Made by a program: the position numbers and the translations under genes. Under the pieces are notes generated by a model that was not told the DNA's origin, did no database searches, and worked only from the letters and a program-made list of their open reading frames with translations. This document shows, in pieces, positions 13,640-27,706 of a stretch of DNA of 64,000 nucleotides. This stretch comes from Casuarius casuarius (taxonomy: Eukaryota > Chordata > Aves > Casuariiformes > Casuariidae): the NCBI GenBank assembly GCA_003342895.1, contig PTFA01000305.1:124001-188000 (forward strand), read 5' to 3'. Numbering within the stretch: position 1 is the first letter of the stretch; every line of letters begins with the position of its first letter.

Positions 13640-13797
13640 TGGATCTGCTGTGCACCTTCAGGAAAGTCATTTAACCTCTTCCTATTGCAGATCTTCTGCC
13701 TATATGATGGGCATAATGATGCTCACTGCCCTGTTTAATGTGCTTTACTAGCATCAAAGACAAAAAGTACTCTGTAAGTGCTAAACTGTTATTTATG
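13640..13797 (+). mobile_element. MIR-like SINE fragment
   Basis: The segment contains CCTTCAGGAAAGTCATTTAA followed by CCTCTTCC, the hallmark core of MIR elements (compare CTTGGGCAAGTCACTTAACCTC). It continues with a degraded ATGATGGGCATAATGATG block, which corresponds to AAATGGGGATAATAAT. It ends with AAAAAGTACTCTGTAAGTGC and TAAACTGTTATTTATG, the usual tail region. The blocks occur in the right order and spacing for a plus-strand copy lacking the tRNA-derived head. MIR-like SINEs are old and occur in low numbers in sauropsids. The nearby A20 run at 13850-13869 is probably unrelated. Confidence 0.7.
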
Positions 13798-13849
13798 TGT
13801 TCCCTCCCCCCAGGCAGGGGAAATGAAGTTCAGAAAACGCAGTAGATTT

Positions 13850-13869
13850 AAAAAAAAAAAAAAAAAAAA
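13850..13869. repeat. Poly(A) run, 20 bases
   Basis: Uninterrupted run of 20 A, just downstream of the MIR-like SINE. About 50 bases of unrelated sequence lie between them, so it is not clearly that element's tail. Confidence 0.9.
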
Positions 13870-16800
13870 GTAGACTCCTATATAAAGGAAACAAGGTGCA
13901 TGAAGACCTAAGGACTTGCAGAGTCCATGGCTCTGCTGATAGAGCATAATGAAGGTATACAGTATGACTTTAAAACTCCTGCATCATTTCACTAGCTGTC
14001 CCCATGCAACCCTTAAATGCACAAGACATAAGCACATGAGGAGAAGAGTACTACAGGACAAAAAAAAAAAGTGCCATCAAGTTCTGCTATATTGTATGCC
14101 TTTCCACCACCACCACTAATCTGAAACCAAGATTTCAGTTCATTGTCATTTTTCTTAAGATTATTTTTGCCATAAACCTGAATTAAATGTGAATTTTGTC
14201 TAGACCTCAGTGACAGAAGATAGACTGTCATCTCTTCAGCAAATACCAAGCAATGTATGCAGCTAGAGTGACCCTGCAGAAGAGAACAGGAGACCAGTTT
14301 AAGCATTTAACCTTTTTCCCCCCAAAATATGAATAATAATAAAAAAGAGCCTCCACAAGAGTCAGTTACTTATATTTTAGGACTGCTTATGTCAGAACAT
14401 ACAAAAAAATATAAGGCAAGAAAAGAGAAAGGAAAAAAGGCTACTGGCAAGCTTTGAATTGGTTTGTTTTTAATACAACTTATAACAAAATATTTTGTTG
14501 TATTTTATGCACATCTGTTGCAGCTCCTTGACTTGAACATCATCAGATCACGCTACCCCACCACATCCATTTGTATTCCTTGCAAATGAAAAGTAGCTGG
14601 TGAAACAGGAAATTAAAGCTTGAAATTTGAAGTAGGGGCTTTCCTAGCGAATTTCAGAAATGCCCAACACATGTTAGGAGGTGGTCTTCCTCTAGAGAAT
14701 TTGTCAAAGTTATATAATTAAGCTGTAGCATCTGTAAATCCCATTTGCTAGAGTGTCACCAAGTACAAATCAGTAATGGAAGTGTTCTTTAACCACTGGA
14801 CTAACAGATGATGTAGGCAGGCCCATTTGCACAGGCTGTGTTTCTAATGTACTTCAAAGCACAGAGTCTTCTGCTAGCCTATGGCCTATAAAAGCATCTG
14901 GTATTCTGGAATGCTAACCTGTGGGACGTGAAGCAACTCTATTTGGAAGGTGGTCTCCATTTGCAATGCAAAAAGATAGCATGTGTATGTATCCTGGCCA
15001 AAACCTTAGTCTTTATTCTTTCTTCTTGAATTCTCTTTATTGGTATATACTGTGAATCATGCATTTCAGCACTGCTGCTAGCTTTGCCATAATACTCAGC
15101 AAGTGAAGGCCATTTCTAATGTTTTGTTCTTTCACACTTTCCTCTTCTTTTATTCTGTTCAACTCCATTATTGCCCTCCAATGCACCTATCTGATTATAT
15201 CTCCCTTTAACCATGCTCAGTTCTGCTCTCCTTTTCATGCTCCAAGCACACACACAGATGACAAATAATTATCATTAACTTATCCACCAATTTTGAAGAG
15301 AGGCCACTGTGTGATGGGAGGCTATCCCCTTTTCCATTTCTTATCTAACTCAGGAGATGAGGATTTATTTCCAGATCCTGCTTTCTGCAGAGAATGCAGT
15401 ATATTGGCAGTAAGCTTGGGGCCCAGGACCATTCTCTTGATTTTTCTCACTATTTTATTGTAGGGTCTGGACTATGTTGGCCAAACTACCTTTAAAAATC
15501 CATTGTCAGCGGAATACGTTCTAGCTGAAGTGTCGTGTCTTTCCTGCTTCCTACTGAGTCACAAATGCTACTTTCAGAAGCATCCTTCATTTAAATATGG
15601 ATGGTCTTCACACTGGTCCATCCTCTTTTAACAGGGCAGGATCCTCAAACATTGCACAATATACATCACAGCTTCAAGAACATATTATCCCATGAATAGG
15701 GTACTCTCTCAGATGAGGCCATATACATCAACGGGAGCTTGAAGAAAACATTCCACATAGTTTTAGTTGTGCTTTAATGCCTTTTAGATGCTGGACAAAG
15801 AAAGTAAGCCTTCACTAATTGAATAATTTCTGTTCGTGGACTGTAATATGAGAACCTTGGAAACAAAAGGGTTTTCCCCCCTTCCTTGCCACATCCAAGC
15901 AGAGCTTTAAGGCACACCGGCAATGCTACACTGAGTCAATTAGCAGTGCAAAGCTACTACTACATAAGTAGTTTAAGATGGCATCTAGGCTTCATCAGTA
16001 GTGTTCCTCATTACTTTAAATATTTTCACCAGGAAAAGATAGTGGAAAGCAATTGATTCTGCAGTATTAGATATACAGATCTATAGCTGAGATTATGTTA
16101 GGATAGCTTGAAGCATCAGGATATTGAGATAGTTTTGGGCAGATTATTTCTGCCAGGCATTTGATGCAAGTGTTTGCTATATCTTCAGGTATAATCTCCA
16201 CATTGCTAGTAGGTGGGTAGCCTCACTCACAGATCTCCATAGCCAGGACAATCATAGATTAAAAAGTAACCATAAATCGACTAACAATCTTCTCACAGTC
16301 AAGTAATCAAACAACTCAACTCCTCTTCTGTTATGAAGAAAGATTACAGAGCTCTTGCTCTAAGCTTCCTGTTCCAAAATCAATTTCCAGTTCAATACTG
16401 TTCCCCTCCTTAAAACACCTCCTTAAAACACTGCCAGGAGAAAAAAAGTTTAAGCCAAAAAGTTGTCCCAAGTCTAGTCAACTCTATCAGGATATTTTCT
16501 ATTATAAACAAACTTTTGGCATCACAGATCAAAATTTGCTATCTGTAGTGTTCTTTCTCTCTCCAAATTAACCTCCTTCTTATCCTTTAGACTTACTCTA
16601 TATAATTATCTTTGAGAGATAGATTAGTTTCCAGTATATACACACATAACATCATTGTAGTGATGAATAGTATAAATAAACTGTAAGCACACATTCCATC
16701 TAGACTTATAATGATGCATGTAGCATTTTGTTAGAGATGTTGCTGACACATACTGCCTAGTAATTAAAATACCACTCACCTACACCTAAGGAAGGTGCCT

Positions 16801-17062
16801 GGCATGCCCAAGGGAAATGAAGACTCTTTGTCACACTTGCCTCTCCTTTAGGTGCTTACATCCTTACTTTGAAAGTAAACCTAACACAAGATCTGGGATT
16901 AGATGAATATGTCCTGATAAAAAAGAGTCTCTTAAAAAGAGCTTCCCTAGCTTTTAGTAATTCTTCTTTAGTAATCTCTTCCTTTTATATTGTTGGGAAA
17001 GACTGATTCAGGTCTTTTCCACTTGTTACTGCAACATCTCATTTGCTTATGAGATAGGAACC

Positions 17063-17081
17063 AAAAAAAAAAAAAAAAAAA
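17063..17081. repeat. Poly(A) run, 19 bases
   Basis: Uninterrupted run of 19 A. No recognisable retroposed sequence precedes it. Confidence 0.9.
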
Positions 17082-20000
17082 CATTATTTTCCTGAGTTGT
17101 GTTCTTTCTCTTCCTCATCAGCTGGAAGAAGAATCATTAGTAGCAACACTGATGAGGATTTTAAAGGTATCCAACTAACACCACTTTTGTGCTTCCTCTA
17201 TTAGGCCAGAAGCTGTTCAGCAGCTCAGGTCTCCCTATCCAGCAAAGCCTGTACCAGAACTCTCTAGCTCAGCTGCTTGGACCATACGTTAAAATAATGT
17301 TCTGAGATGTGTTTAGGTGTCCTTCCAGATACAGGTTTTCATGGATATCTTCTTGCCTATATATCTATCTTGCCTTTATATTATTTTTATCTACAAAATT
17401 CATTAGACTCCTTAGTAAGGGCCAACCGCTCCATAATTACACCAGATTTTATTTCAGTTTCTCAAGGGAAAACTTAATTTCTCCTAAAATAACAGCAATT
17501 CTCCCAATGATTAAAGTATTTCCCTTTTTTATTTGTATTCCCTTCTGTTTTAAATTGTTTTCAGAGTTTTATCAGATATTCTCCCAAACAAAATGAATGA
17601 TTAGTTTACTAGTTTTTCAAAATACCTTGATATCTACATTTAATGTAAACAAAACCAGAATACATCAGTAGCAAGAAAGCAAACTATCAAAATAAAGTGT
17701 GCCCCTACCAATTCCCTATGCTATCCTGAACTTCCACTAGAAAATGGGAAGAAAAACTAAGCAGAAAATAGAAGGGAATTTTCTTTCCTTTTTTCTCCAC
17801 AATAGGAGACTCAAAGATACAGGTACAGCTGAAACTTAGAAATCTAGTGGAAAAAAATGGCACTTCTATGCATCTTAATAAAAGCATCTGCAGAGAAAAA
17901 CTTCTGTTTTCTGAAGATAAGTTCTCAAAGGCCAAATTATTCTACAAATGAGATCTGTGAACAGATTTTTGGCAAATTCCACTTGCCAAAGAACCCCTGC
18001 ACTTTGCCGTTTCCATCAGCCTATGGGAAAAGTAACATTTCCTACTAGCATCCATTTGACAGATCATCAGCACCAGAATGTTTCTCAGAAGGAGTTCTCA
18101 AGACTTCAAAACAGTTGCCTAGCATCTTATACCACAAAAATAATACAGTGGTTTATATCAAAGGTAAAGCATACATAACAAGCAACTACCTGGAATACCT
18201 TTGGGAAGGAAAAAAGGTGGAATTGTCAGGATGTAGCAAGGAAAGACTGCTCCACAAGGGAGGGGGATCCAAGGACAGCAATGGGGCCAGTAGGACTGTG
18301 CCTTCTCTCCTCATCAAGGCCCCATCCCACAGGGCCCAGCAGGTCCTGTGGCCATAACTCGTTCAGCTGACGACCCTACAAGTTGGAAGCGATAAGGCAG
18401 GTCCAAAGTGAATCCAGGAAATCCAGTCAACAAATCATGACAGGACTGAGGACAGGCTTTCCTACAACATAACCCAAGGAAGCAGCCATGGCAAGGACAC
18501 GAGCTCAAATGCAGCTCCTAGACCCATGGGAACAGAGTGTGGGTGAGGGTCACAGGTAGGGCTGGTCAGGGAAATTAAGGCCTATTAGTGCACCTATCAG
18601 GGCTCTGATATAAAGCAAATGATAAGAATTTTATATAGTGAAATCATTAAAGGGGATGCTTTAGAACAGTTCTAAACTGTTTAGAACTTCAGAAGACAAA
18701 AGTACCCAGAAATATACCTTCTTAAAAAAAAAAAAACAGCTAGTATATCTCCATCTGTTTTGGTACACTATTTACTAACCTATTCAGCAAGTAGCCTTAT
18801 ACAAAAATTTCTAGAAGGAGACCAAAGTCTTTATCCACCACATCAAGAAGTCATGCAAAAATGTATGCTCAAATAGAAAAGGAATTCCTAGCAGTTGCAC
18901 ACACCTATTACTGGCTCAGGACATATTTATTTGTTCATCTTAGATTTTAACAAGAAGCAGAACACAGGTCACTGGATAATTTTTCAACTAGGATTCAAAG
19001 AGTATGACTTCATCAATTTTTTTTCCCACACTCTGCACCTATTATGCAAAAGTTTTCATAGGAGAAAATACTCTTTCTAGAGTATTTAGAATAGGGTTGG
19101 TGACCAGCCATCAAATTAAGAAGAAAAGATGATGATAAGAACTACCTGACCTCATCCTGGCAGCAACATTAGTTGATCAAAGTAAATTAGAAATGAAGAA
19201 CTAGCACATGAGACTTGCCAGCAATTTCAACTTCACCTTCATCAGTGGTGAGTGAGTCAACTTCCAGCAAATACATTACCATATTGGCAGGACTAAAACA
19301 GCCTTCACATGACTGATAGCCTGCTCCTGAAAGGATGGCTCATTTTGATCCCTTGAGTACTTTAGAGGTCTGTGTTCCCCCTGAACCTGCAGAACAGAAA
19401 GTTATAAACAAGTGTGCAATCGGATCACAACAGCTCACATGCTACTCCAATCTTCTAAGTAAATTCAGACTATCCAATAAATAGCCATGTGGAATGTAAC
19501 AGATTAGGGGTAGCAAGAGAAAAAAAAAAGCACCAATAACAACAATCACCAGGGACATTAATCTCCTCAAAGCTACCTGCCAGATCTTGGCAATGGAAGC
19601 AACAGACTTGTTTTTTTGGAAAGGACACAAATATAGTACTGTGGCTGACTGATTACTTTTCCAGATATATTGGTTTGGCTCTACTTATATAGGCCTCAAT
19701 GGCACACATTGTCCAGAAAGTAAAGGAAATACTTAAGAAACATGAGGTCCTCATGTCAGATAAGGGACCTTTAAAACAATTGAATATTTACATAGAACTT
19801 TTATTTTCAACATTGTTGTCATAGTTTATTTTGCCCCCAGAGCAACAGAAAAGTGCAGAGATGAGCTGTGTTTGGAATAACACAGATTAAGAGAAAAACA
19901 AACCCCACAAACCTTCTGCAAAAATTAATGGGTTGATATAAAACACTTCTAGCCAGTCAACAACCATTGCACCTGGATCTGCTCCTGCAGAATTTCTGAC

Positions 20001-23000
20001 GGTAAGAAGATTAAAGATGATTCTATCCATGGCACCCATACAGCCTTAAACTAAATGTTCCAACTCAAAGGAATGTTCAACATGAGAAGGTGAAATAAAA
20101 ATCTATCAACAACAAATGTCAATGCTTGGCACAGCGCAAAACCACTGCCTGACCTGAGATCAGGGAATGGAGCACTCAGACATTTGGAACTATTCAGAAT
20201 TTAGCAGATACTTCTAGCGTCCTTTTGGTTAGGTTTCAAACAAATTTCTGTAGAGGACCTGGACAGATCGACAGTATTTTCCAGTTCAACAAGGAGAGAA
20301 TGAAAGACCTTTTTGAAGTCTCTGATGAAATGTAAACTACTTAGAAGACTTCCCACAAGACTACATCAGATGTCAGAATCCCCCTTAAAGAATTAATCTT
20401 AAAAACTCTATATGTGTATGCTCCATACACATCTGCACGTATATGTTTGTGTTTTATAAATGTTGGTCTGTCATTTTAAGTTTTAATGTGATTTCCAGAC
20501 AGAACCAGAATGTGTTATAAGGGAAGGATAATAAACAAGGGAAATTCAGGAAAGGGGATTTCCTAGCAGCAGCACAAGGCGTGTTCTTATTTAAAACATC
20601 AGATTGCACCAAATACTTCATTTTGTATGAGGTCACCCATATGATAAAATTACCATTTGCTAAAACAAAATACTACTTTTCCTATTGGAGAAGGTTAATG
20701 TTAAGCTGTATCAACCTGAGCTGATGCAGTGCCTTATACCATGAGGATCTTATTCTTCATTCTTGTGACAGAGGCTTTCTGTGGTTTTGAGCTTCCAAAT
20801 GCAGGTGGTTCTTGACCAGAGTATACAGTCCAAGCCCAGAGTCCAGCAATCTCATTTATGCCATTTTATAAAACAAATGAATTTGACTTTAAACCTAGAC
20901 TGTTCAAAACCTTGATGGGAAGAAACACGCTAATAATACCCTAAATGTAAACACAGAGGCTCAAGGCCCACATGGTTTGTCATCCTGCCATCAGGTTATC
21001 TTATTTATTAGAAATTTTCTCACAGTAAAACAAATTATTTCAGCAAATATTAAGCTACCATAAAAGGTGAAATAGAAACACAGGTGCTGTTTGCCCATGC
21101 AAAACTGGCAGGAGTTTTGCTTGGAGTTTCCTTCCTTGTTGCTTGATGCCCCATGCTCTTCCAAACACTTGTGCAGGACCTTTGGGGCAATATCCATGGA
21201 CACTGTGAGCCTGATGTTTCCCCAGCACCTTGTCTTCTGCCTGTGTTTTGTAAAGTCACTACTTAGATATGCTGTGAGTGTCAAACCAGGGATTGCAAGG
21301 GATACAGATAAAGGAACACCCACTTTGTATTTCCCAGTGTTGGCTGAGACGGCTACCTACTTAAGACAGTCGAGACATGTTCAGAAGCAGAGCTGTAGTC
21401 ATATAAATAACTTCACTGATGAAAATGTAAGTACATAGAGACTTCCAGCACTTTGAGGCTAGGCATCAATTTAGTGGAGGATTTGAAGATCCAACTTTTA
21501 ACTCTAGATATTTGCAGAAGCAGTAAGAAGAGCTAGATAACCTGAATCCTGTGGTGAATATAGTCTAGAGTATCTATGCTCCTTCGTGCTTTCGAAAATC
21601 TACCCCTGTTCTTGAAGGATAACAGGAAGACATTTTCTTTGTTGTTAAAAATTGCAATACTCCAGAAAGACTCCACAGAGTAACTCCTTACTGATAATAT
21701 CCTGAAATAAGTAAAATCTTCACCTCTGACTGCAACAGAGATAAACTCTCCCCTGTAATATTGTTTTGTTTGTTGGATTTCAGTTCACTTGAAAATAAAA
21801 CGTAGTTACATGGGATTTAGATGATGTATGCTTACCTAATTCATTTGCTACTTGGCATTTCCCTTTCAGGAGATTCTCTGAGGTATTTGGCCCTGACAGG
21901 TGAACCTCAAAGGAGTACAGCTTCAGTAAAAGTCCAAGTCTTGCCAAAATCGTAGGCCTAGACTCATCCTATTCAGGTCTATAAATTACTGAGGCTGACT
22001 CTGATCATCCTAGACTCCCCAGCGTCCCTTTTAAGGTCCCAGAGTGGACATGGGCAGCTGGTGTGCTGATGAGAAGGAGAGCCTCCAAAGACTGCTTCAA
22101 ACTGTAGATGGGCTGACTGGTCACCTGGATGTGCCGTTTCCTTCTTGCTCTGGAGTGTGTGGGTACGTAAGGTTTGCTTCACCCCTAGCTGTGATGCCTG
22201 CATAGGAAAGGGATGGGCCCAAACCAGTCATATAGAGGAGTGCAATAACATGCTCCCTCCAGTGTTTTTGGAGATCCAGAGGCACAGAAAAATCCAAAAG
22301 GAGGTTGCAGAAAAAAGCAAAAAATTCCACTGGTCTCATCAAAATTGCTTTGTGTACACTTTTACTGGGACTCCATGATGTGTCATTACTTCAGTTATTC
22401 CATAGCATTGTTCAATCAATTTCCATCATTTTAACATTGTAAGTTTACATACTGGAAGGAACAGAAATTCAGGAAGTTATCACATCTACATTCAGAACTG
22501 AAGAACAGAACATTTCTCACCACAGTTAGGGAGACACAGCTATTTCTATGTCACACAAACAAATACTCATACATCCAAAAGAGAAGTCTGAGAGTTTAGT
22601 ATTTATTTTTATTCATCAGCAGTCCAACATAGGGTTAACACAGGTTGCTTATAATCATGCATTTGTATGTGTATTTTATACATTTATAACTATAGTAAAC
22701 TTTATATTTATAATATACATGATACATATATATGTGTCTCTTAAAGCACAGTCAAAACCATCATCAGCTGAATGATTAACACAGATATACTACTTTAAAC
22801 ATGCTTGCCTAGAAGAGAACCTGCACTAGGGAGTAAAAGCACAGTGTACTCTGTATTTCTGTAGAAGATTACCTCACTTCCCTCCATTTTCTCTAAAATC
22901 TTGGTAGAAGAGGAAATTAAGAGAGAGAAACTGAACTGTGATGTGTAGGGAGTCCCTTGATTCTGCCTATCACAGTTTTAAGCCTGCTTGGGGCCTCAGG

Positions 23001-26000
23001 GGAGTCTGGCTGTTCTTACTCCTCCTCTGCCAACCAGACAGTAACGGCCCACTGCTTTTATTCATTACCCTGAATGTAATGCACTAAATTTAACAAGTAA
23101 CACACTCAGCGGGAATTTATTGGCCTTTTGCAGCATGATTGCAAGGTAGGATATGGATACGGATTCCAATTACTGCTGACACCCAGATAAGAGGAACAAA
23201 GCCTATATATGATTGTTATTAATCAAAGGTGATATCTGGTATTACAAAGAAAAGAAAAACAAAACAAGAATAATTTAAAAATACTTAACTGTGTATTTTT
23301 TTTCTATGACAAATGTCAGTTGTTCCAAATAAAATTATGCTGGTATTTTCTAGCTAGCAATAATAAAAGAGATAGCATATTACACACAAATTGCAGGAAA
23401 GAAAATATAAATAACAGGAGTCGTTGATTATAAAGTGATATGCAGAAAATCCACATCCCAGTAGATGTAATATACTGTGAAAAGCATAAAATAAAAATAT
23501 ACATATATTCACAGTTATATAAGTATTAATAATCACTAGACAAAATAAAAATTCTCCGTAATATTAGCTGAGATTCACATTCATCTGACAGTATTAAAAG
23601 ATGGGATAGGAAGAAATTAATTTTTCTTGTTCACATCCGGAGCTTAAATAGGTACAGTATGAATGGGCAGAGAACAAGCCAAAAGACCACAGCATCAAAA
23701 TTCCAGAAACCAACAGATGTGAAACACATGTATATCTTTCCAAAAGACCCTCCCAGGTGAGCATAGAAACTAACCATTTAGCTGTATGTGACTGCACTCA
23801 TTTCGTAACACTGCAACCAACAACCTATTAAATATTAGGGATATTCATAGTAAGAGAAAAATAATTCAATTCCAAGTGTTCAGAATTTCCATTCAGCCTG
23901 GACCTAGAAGATGAAAATTTTTTCCAAGCTATCTAAAATGATTAAGTCAGCAGAGTGGGACCAGAAAGCTTGTGGAGTTTCTCATTACTATCTATTCCTG
24001 ATATTCAGGCTGAGAGCATCAGACAAAGAATATTTTCTGGTAACAATTCCATTCTCTTTCTGCAGCAGAAGGAGGAGGGATTACTTTTCAAAAACAGGAA
24101 GTGAAAAAAGATGAAAAAGTGAAGTTAAATTCTGAAGTCAAAATTTCTGAAATGATACAACAGTACAATTCGTTTGAAATCCAGTCCATCTGCTATTCAC
24201 AAACAGTGCTACCTCAGATTCCTATGGATATAACTTATCCATATGTCCCCCAAATTAATCAAAAAAGGGGGAAATGGCATTGCAAATACAACACTGGCCC
24301 ACTCTGGTCCAACTTTAGTATTCTTTCCTGATTCTTGAGAAACCCTGTATGCTATTCATTTCCTGGTCACTTCAGTAATGGTGTAAAAACAACGTATCTG
24401 CCCACTGGGAACAGAACTGACATCAGCAGTTCTCTTCATATAAACCAACATTTCAGTATTACTGCCGGTTCATAAATGAATCTGACCCAATAACTTGGAG
24501 ACCAAATTTCAAAGAGATTTTTGCCAGTTCTTCTGCCCTTAATTAAAGATTTTATTCTACAAGCCATTATTATCATGCTATCCGCATAAAACATGGCATA
24601 TGAATAAACATTATTGCACATATAACCTGTGTTAGCTTGCCTCTTCTGGGATGCTCTCTCTCATTTGTGAAAAGGGAGAGGCCAGTTTGTTCATGCTGAG
24701 GATTATATTTTTCACCTGTCTTATGAAGGAAAATGTCATAAACAGATCAGTGATCATGTCTTACACATACAAGATAGATAAAGTACAAGCTGTAAAGATA
24801 TACGCTTCTCATCAAGTAAGGGAAGGTAGGAGGGGAAACGAATCTTAATTTTAGTGAAGGCAGTTACTTGGGTGACACAAAAAAGCAATCATGTTTTGTA
24901 ATCTCATTTTTGCTGTTTTACCTGGTATATTTGAAAGAGTTTTGATACTGGGTACAGCAAGAGAATAAACATAATAAGCATATTTTTAGGAAAAACTACT
25001 TTTAAACAAAAGCTATAGACATTATATATTATCTATCTCATGGTATTGATACATACATATGAATGAAGGATTGTATGAGAGCATAAAATCATTTTTGCGG
25101 CATTTGATGATGTAAGCTATTACTGATAAATATTTGATTACATATATACATGATTTCAAACTGAGAAACAGTTGGGTCAGTGATGCAGCCTTGATATTGA
25201 AGAGATCTTTTACTTTTATTAACAGTGCTAGCATTTTCTTGAAATATATGAAGTTTGTCACTGAGGGAGAAAAGGAAGGAGCTAAAAGGCTGATTCATCA
25301 AAGCATGCAGATACATGCATAACTTTAAGCTTGAAAGTAGTGCTCACCAGAGCTCTGTGAATAAGGGTTTTACCAAATAGACAAGCTAAAAGTTCAGATG
25401 CAACGGAAGAAAACAAACATAATACAGAGCAAATTGTCAGCATTAGAAACAGAAACTGAAAGAACAAAAAACTTTCCTGCAGAGATTAGGGTGAACGGCC
25501 TTTTTAACATGGCAACCAGAAACAGGAGATAAAGACCACTGACATACACAATTTTCCCACCATTGGCTTCAGTGAGCTTTGAATCAGACTCCCAAAGAAG
25601 GGTTACTTCTCTAGTGCCGTAGCTAAAATGCACGCTGGTGTTGTTTACAGTCATTGCTCACATTTAAATAAATGCAGAGAAGCTACATTTCTTTGTGTAC
25701 ACATTACTTTGTTGTGAACATGAAAGAAATGTATACCCACATATTGCACCTGGATGCTTATATGGAAAAAAACCAAGGGTGACTATTGTGGCTCGTCAAT
25801 TTTACAACAACTGTTAAAACTCCAGCCTTTTGTTCTCAAATGTTAATGGGAAAAAACAACATCTTTTGTAAAAGATTACAATTTAGAATGGTAATGATAC
25901 ATTTGTCTCAAGAGAATTTGTATTCTGTCTGCAAATCAATCAAGATATGGTGAAACGATTCAGAAAGAAATCACAGCTGAATGCATAAAATCCTGCGAAC

Positions 26001-27688
26001 AAAGAATGATACCTGCATATAAGAGACAGCTGACAATACCCATCAACGGACAGAGAAATGCATTTCTCTTTATTCTTGTAAATATATAAACTCATAATTC
26101 TGGTAGTTTCTACTATAAATAACACACAATTCTTGTTTACAGCACACTGTCTAGAAAGATATTGTGCAGTCCATATTTTCGCTAGCACATACCACGGATG
26201 TATATTAGATCAAGACTTTCACGATTGGAATAAAATCAGTGAAATGTGGATTCAGTTGATAACTTTAATGCAAAATATTATCTTTCTCACAATGCTTTTA
26301 ACACACTAATCCTTAAAAATCATTTAAGCAATAGAGTGGGAGAAAGCATCACATTGGAAGGGAATAATTTCATGCCTCAGATGTGTTGTGAAGCATGAGG
26401 CTGAAGAATGAGTGACTTCAGTCACCTGAGAAGTGCAATGATTCCCAGAAAAGCACTGCCTAAAGAATCTTATTGCTATTGCTGCATGGAAATTATTTTA
26501 GAAAAGGTCACACCCATGGAGCTACTAAGAATTATTAGAAATGAGTGATTAAGGTGGCAACCATACAGCCTGTAATTCACTGTTTAATAAATAAATGTGC
26601 TCCCCCATCACGCTTTCTAAAGTAAAGTGCACATTTTAAAGACTAAAAAGTACCTCGCTTAAGCAAAGTGCTTCCCTGGCCTAGCGTGACTGTCAAAGCC
26701 CTGCTACAGCAGCTGAGAAACCTCAGTGTTCAAAAAGCTATATTTTACCCCAAAGACTTCCACGCTGACAATTGCCCAAACCCAAATTAAGTCCTCAAGA
26801 GATACAAAGACATTTGCAGACTAGGAAGGCAACTACAAAGGTGACTGTGGCTCTACCTCATGGTCACCTTAGCAGAAGGCTCTGGTCTCTGGACAACAAA
26901 CTCAGCATGACAAGAGAAGGATGACAAGGAAGCAGATATTTCCGCTTCCTCTGAGTAATGCCTCTAGCAGGGATCCATCCCTGGGAGGAGCCATGGTCTT
27001 CATAGGCTTGAGTGTCAAAGAAAGAAAAGCTGTGCATCCTACCAGGGTTCAGGTTTAGAGACAGTAGTGCACCTCTGGGTCAGCACTCTATTTAGGTTAG
27101 GAGCAAATGCTCAAAATCTTTGTTCAAATAGAGTGAAGAGCTTTTATGGCTTTTTTTTTTTCTTTTAAAATGAAAACTCATATACACTGTGGATCTAAAA
27201 CAAAATGATTTATGCAGGTTTTGTCTTTAATAAATCAGGTTCCAGAAAACCTGCAAAAATGAAACTTTAAAAATTCCATCCATCACTTTATGTATAACAG
27301 GCTGCAGACTGGTTTGCTGACGCATCATGTCACACAAGTATCAGCTACTAAATGGAAAAGGCATTTTGATTTTGGAAAAAAAAAGCCATTTTTCCTTTTA
27401 TAAAATTTGAATCATAACTGTTTTTTAAAGTTATATCATGAATTAAAAGTTTCATCTTTTTCTTTAAATTTTTCTTTAAAGTTTATACTTAGATCATGCT
27501 GCTTCTTCTGTTCTTGGTATATGTTACAATTTAACTTCACCATATTCTCCAAAAATATTTTCTTCCTTATTCATGCCGATTGCATCAATCACATTCTGCT
27601 TGACCATTAGTTGCAGAAGAGTTTCCTTTAATTCTGGGATACTATTTTTTTTCCATTGCCTGATCTAAGGGAAAGTGTTGTGAATCTT

Positions 27689-27706
27689 AAAAAAAAAAAA
27701 GAAAAA
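27689..27706. repeat. A-rich tract
   Basis: Twelve or so A, one G, then eight A. A low-complexity tract with no associated element. Confidence 0.75.

Noticed and set aside
13798..13870. MIR element plus A20 run read as one retroposon with a poly(A) tail
   Set aside because: About 50 unrelated bases separate them, and MIR elements do not end in long pure A tails.
21091..21438. 115-codon frame overlapping minus-strand frames at 20991-21323
   Set aside because: Neither strand gives a recognisable protein, and the mutual overlap fits random frames.
23500..25700. Search for a CRISPR array or regularly spaced repeats
   Set aside because: No regularly spaced direct repeats were seen here or elsewhere, and the genome type is vertebrate.
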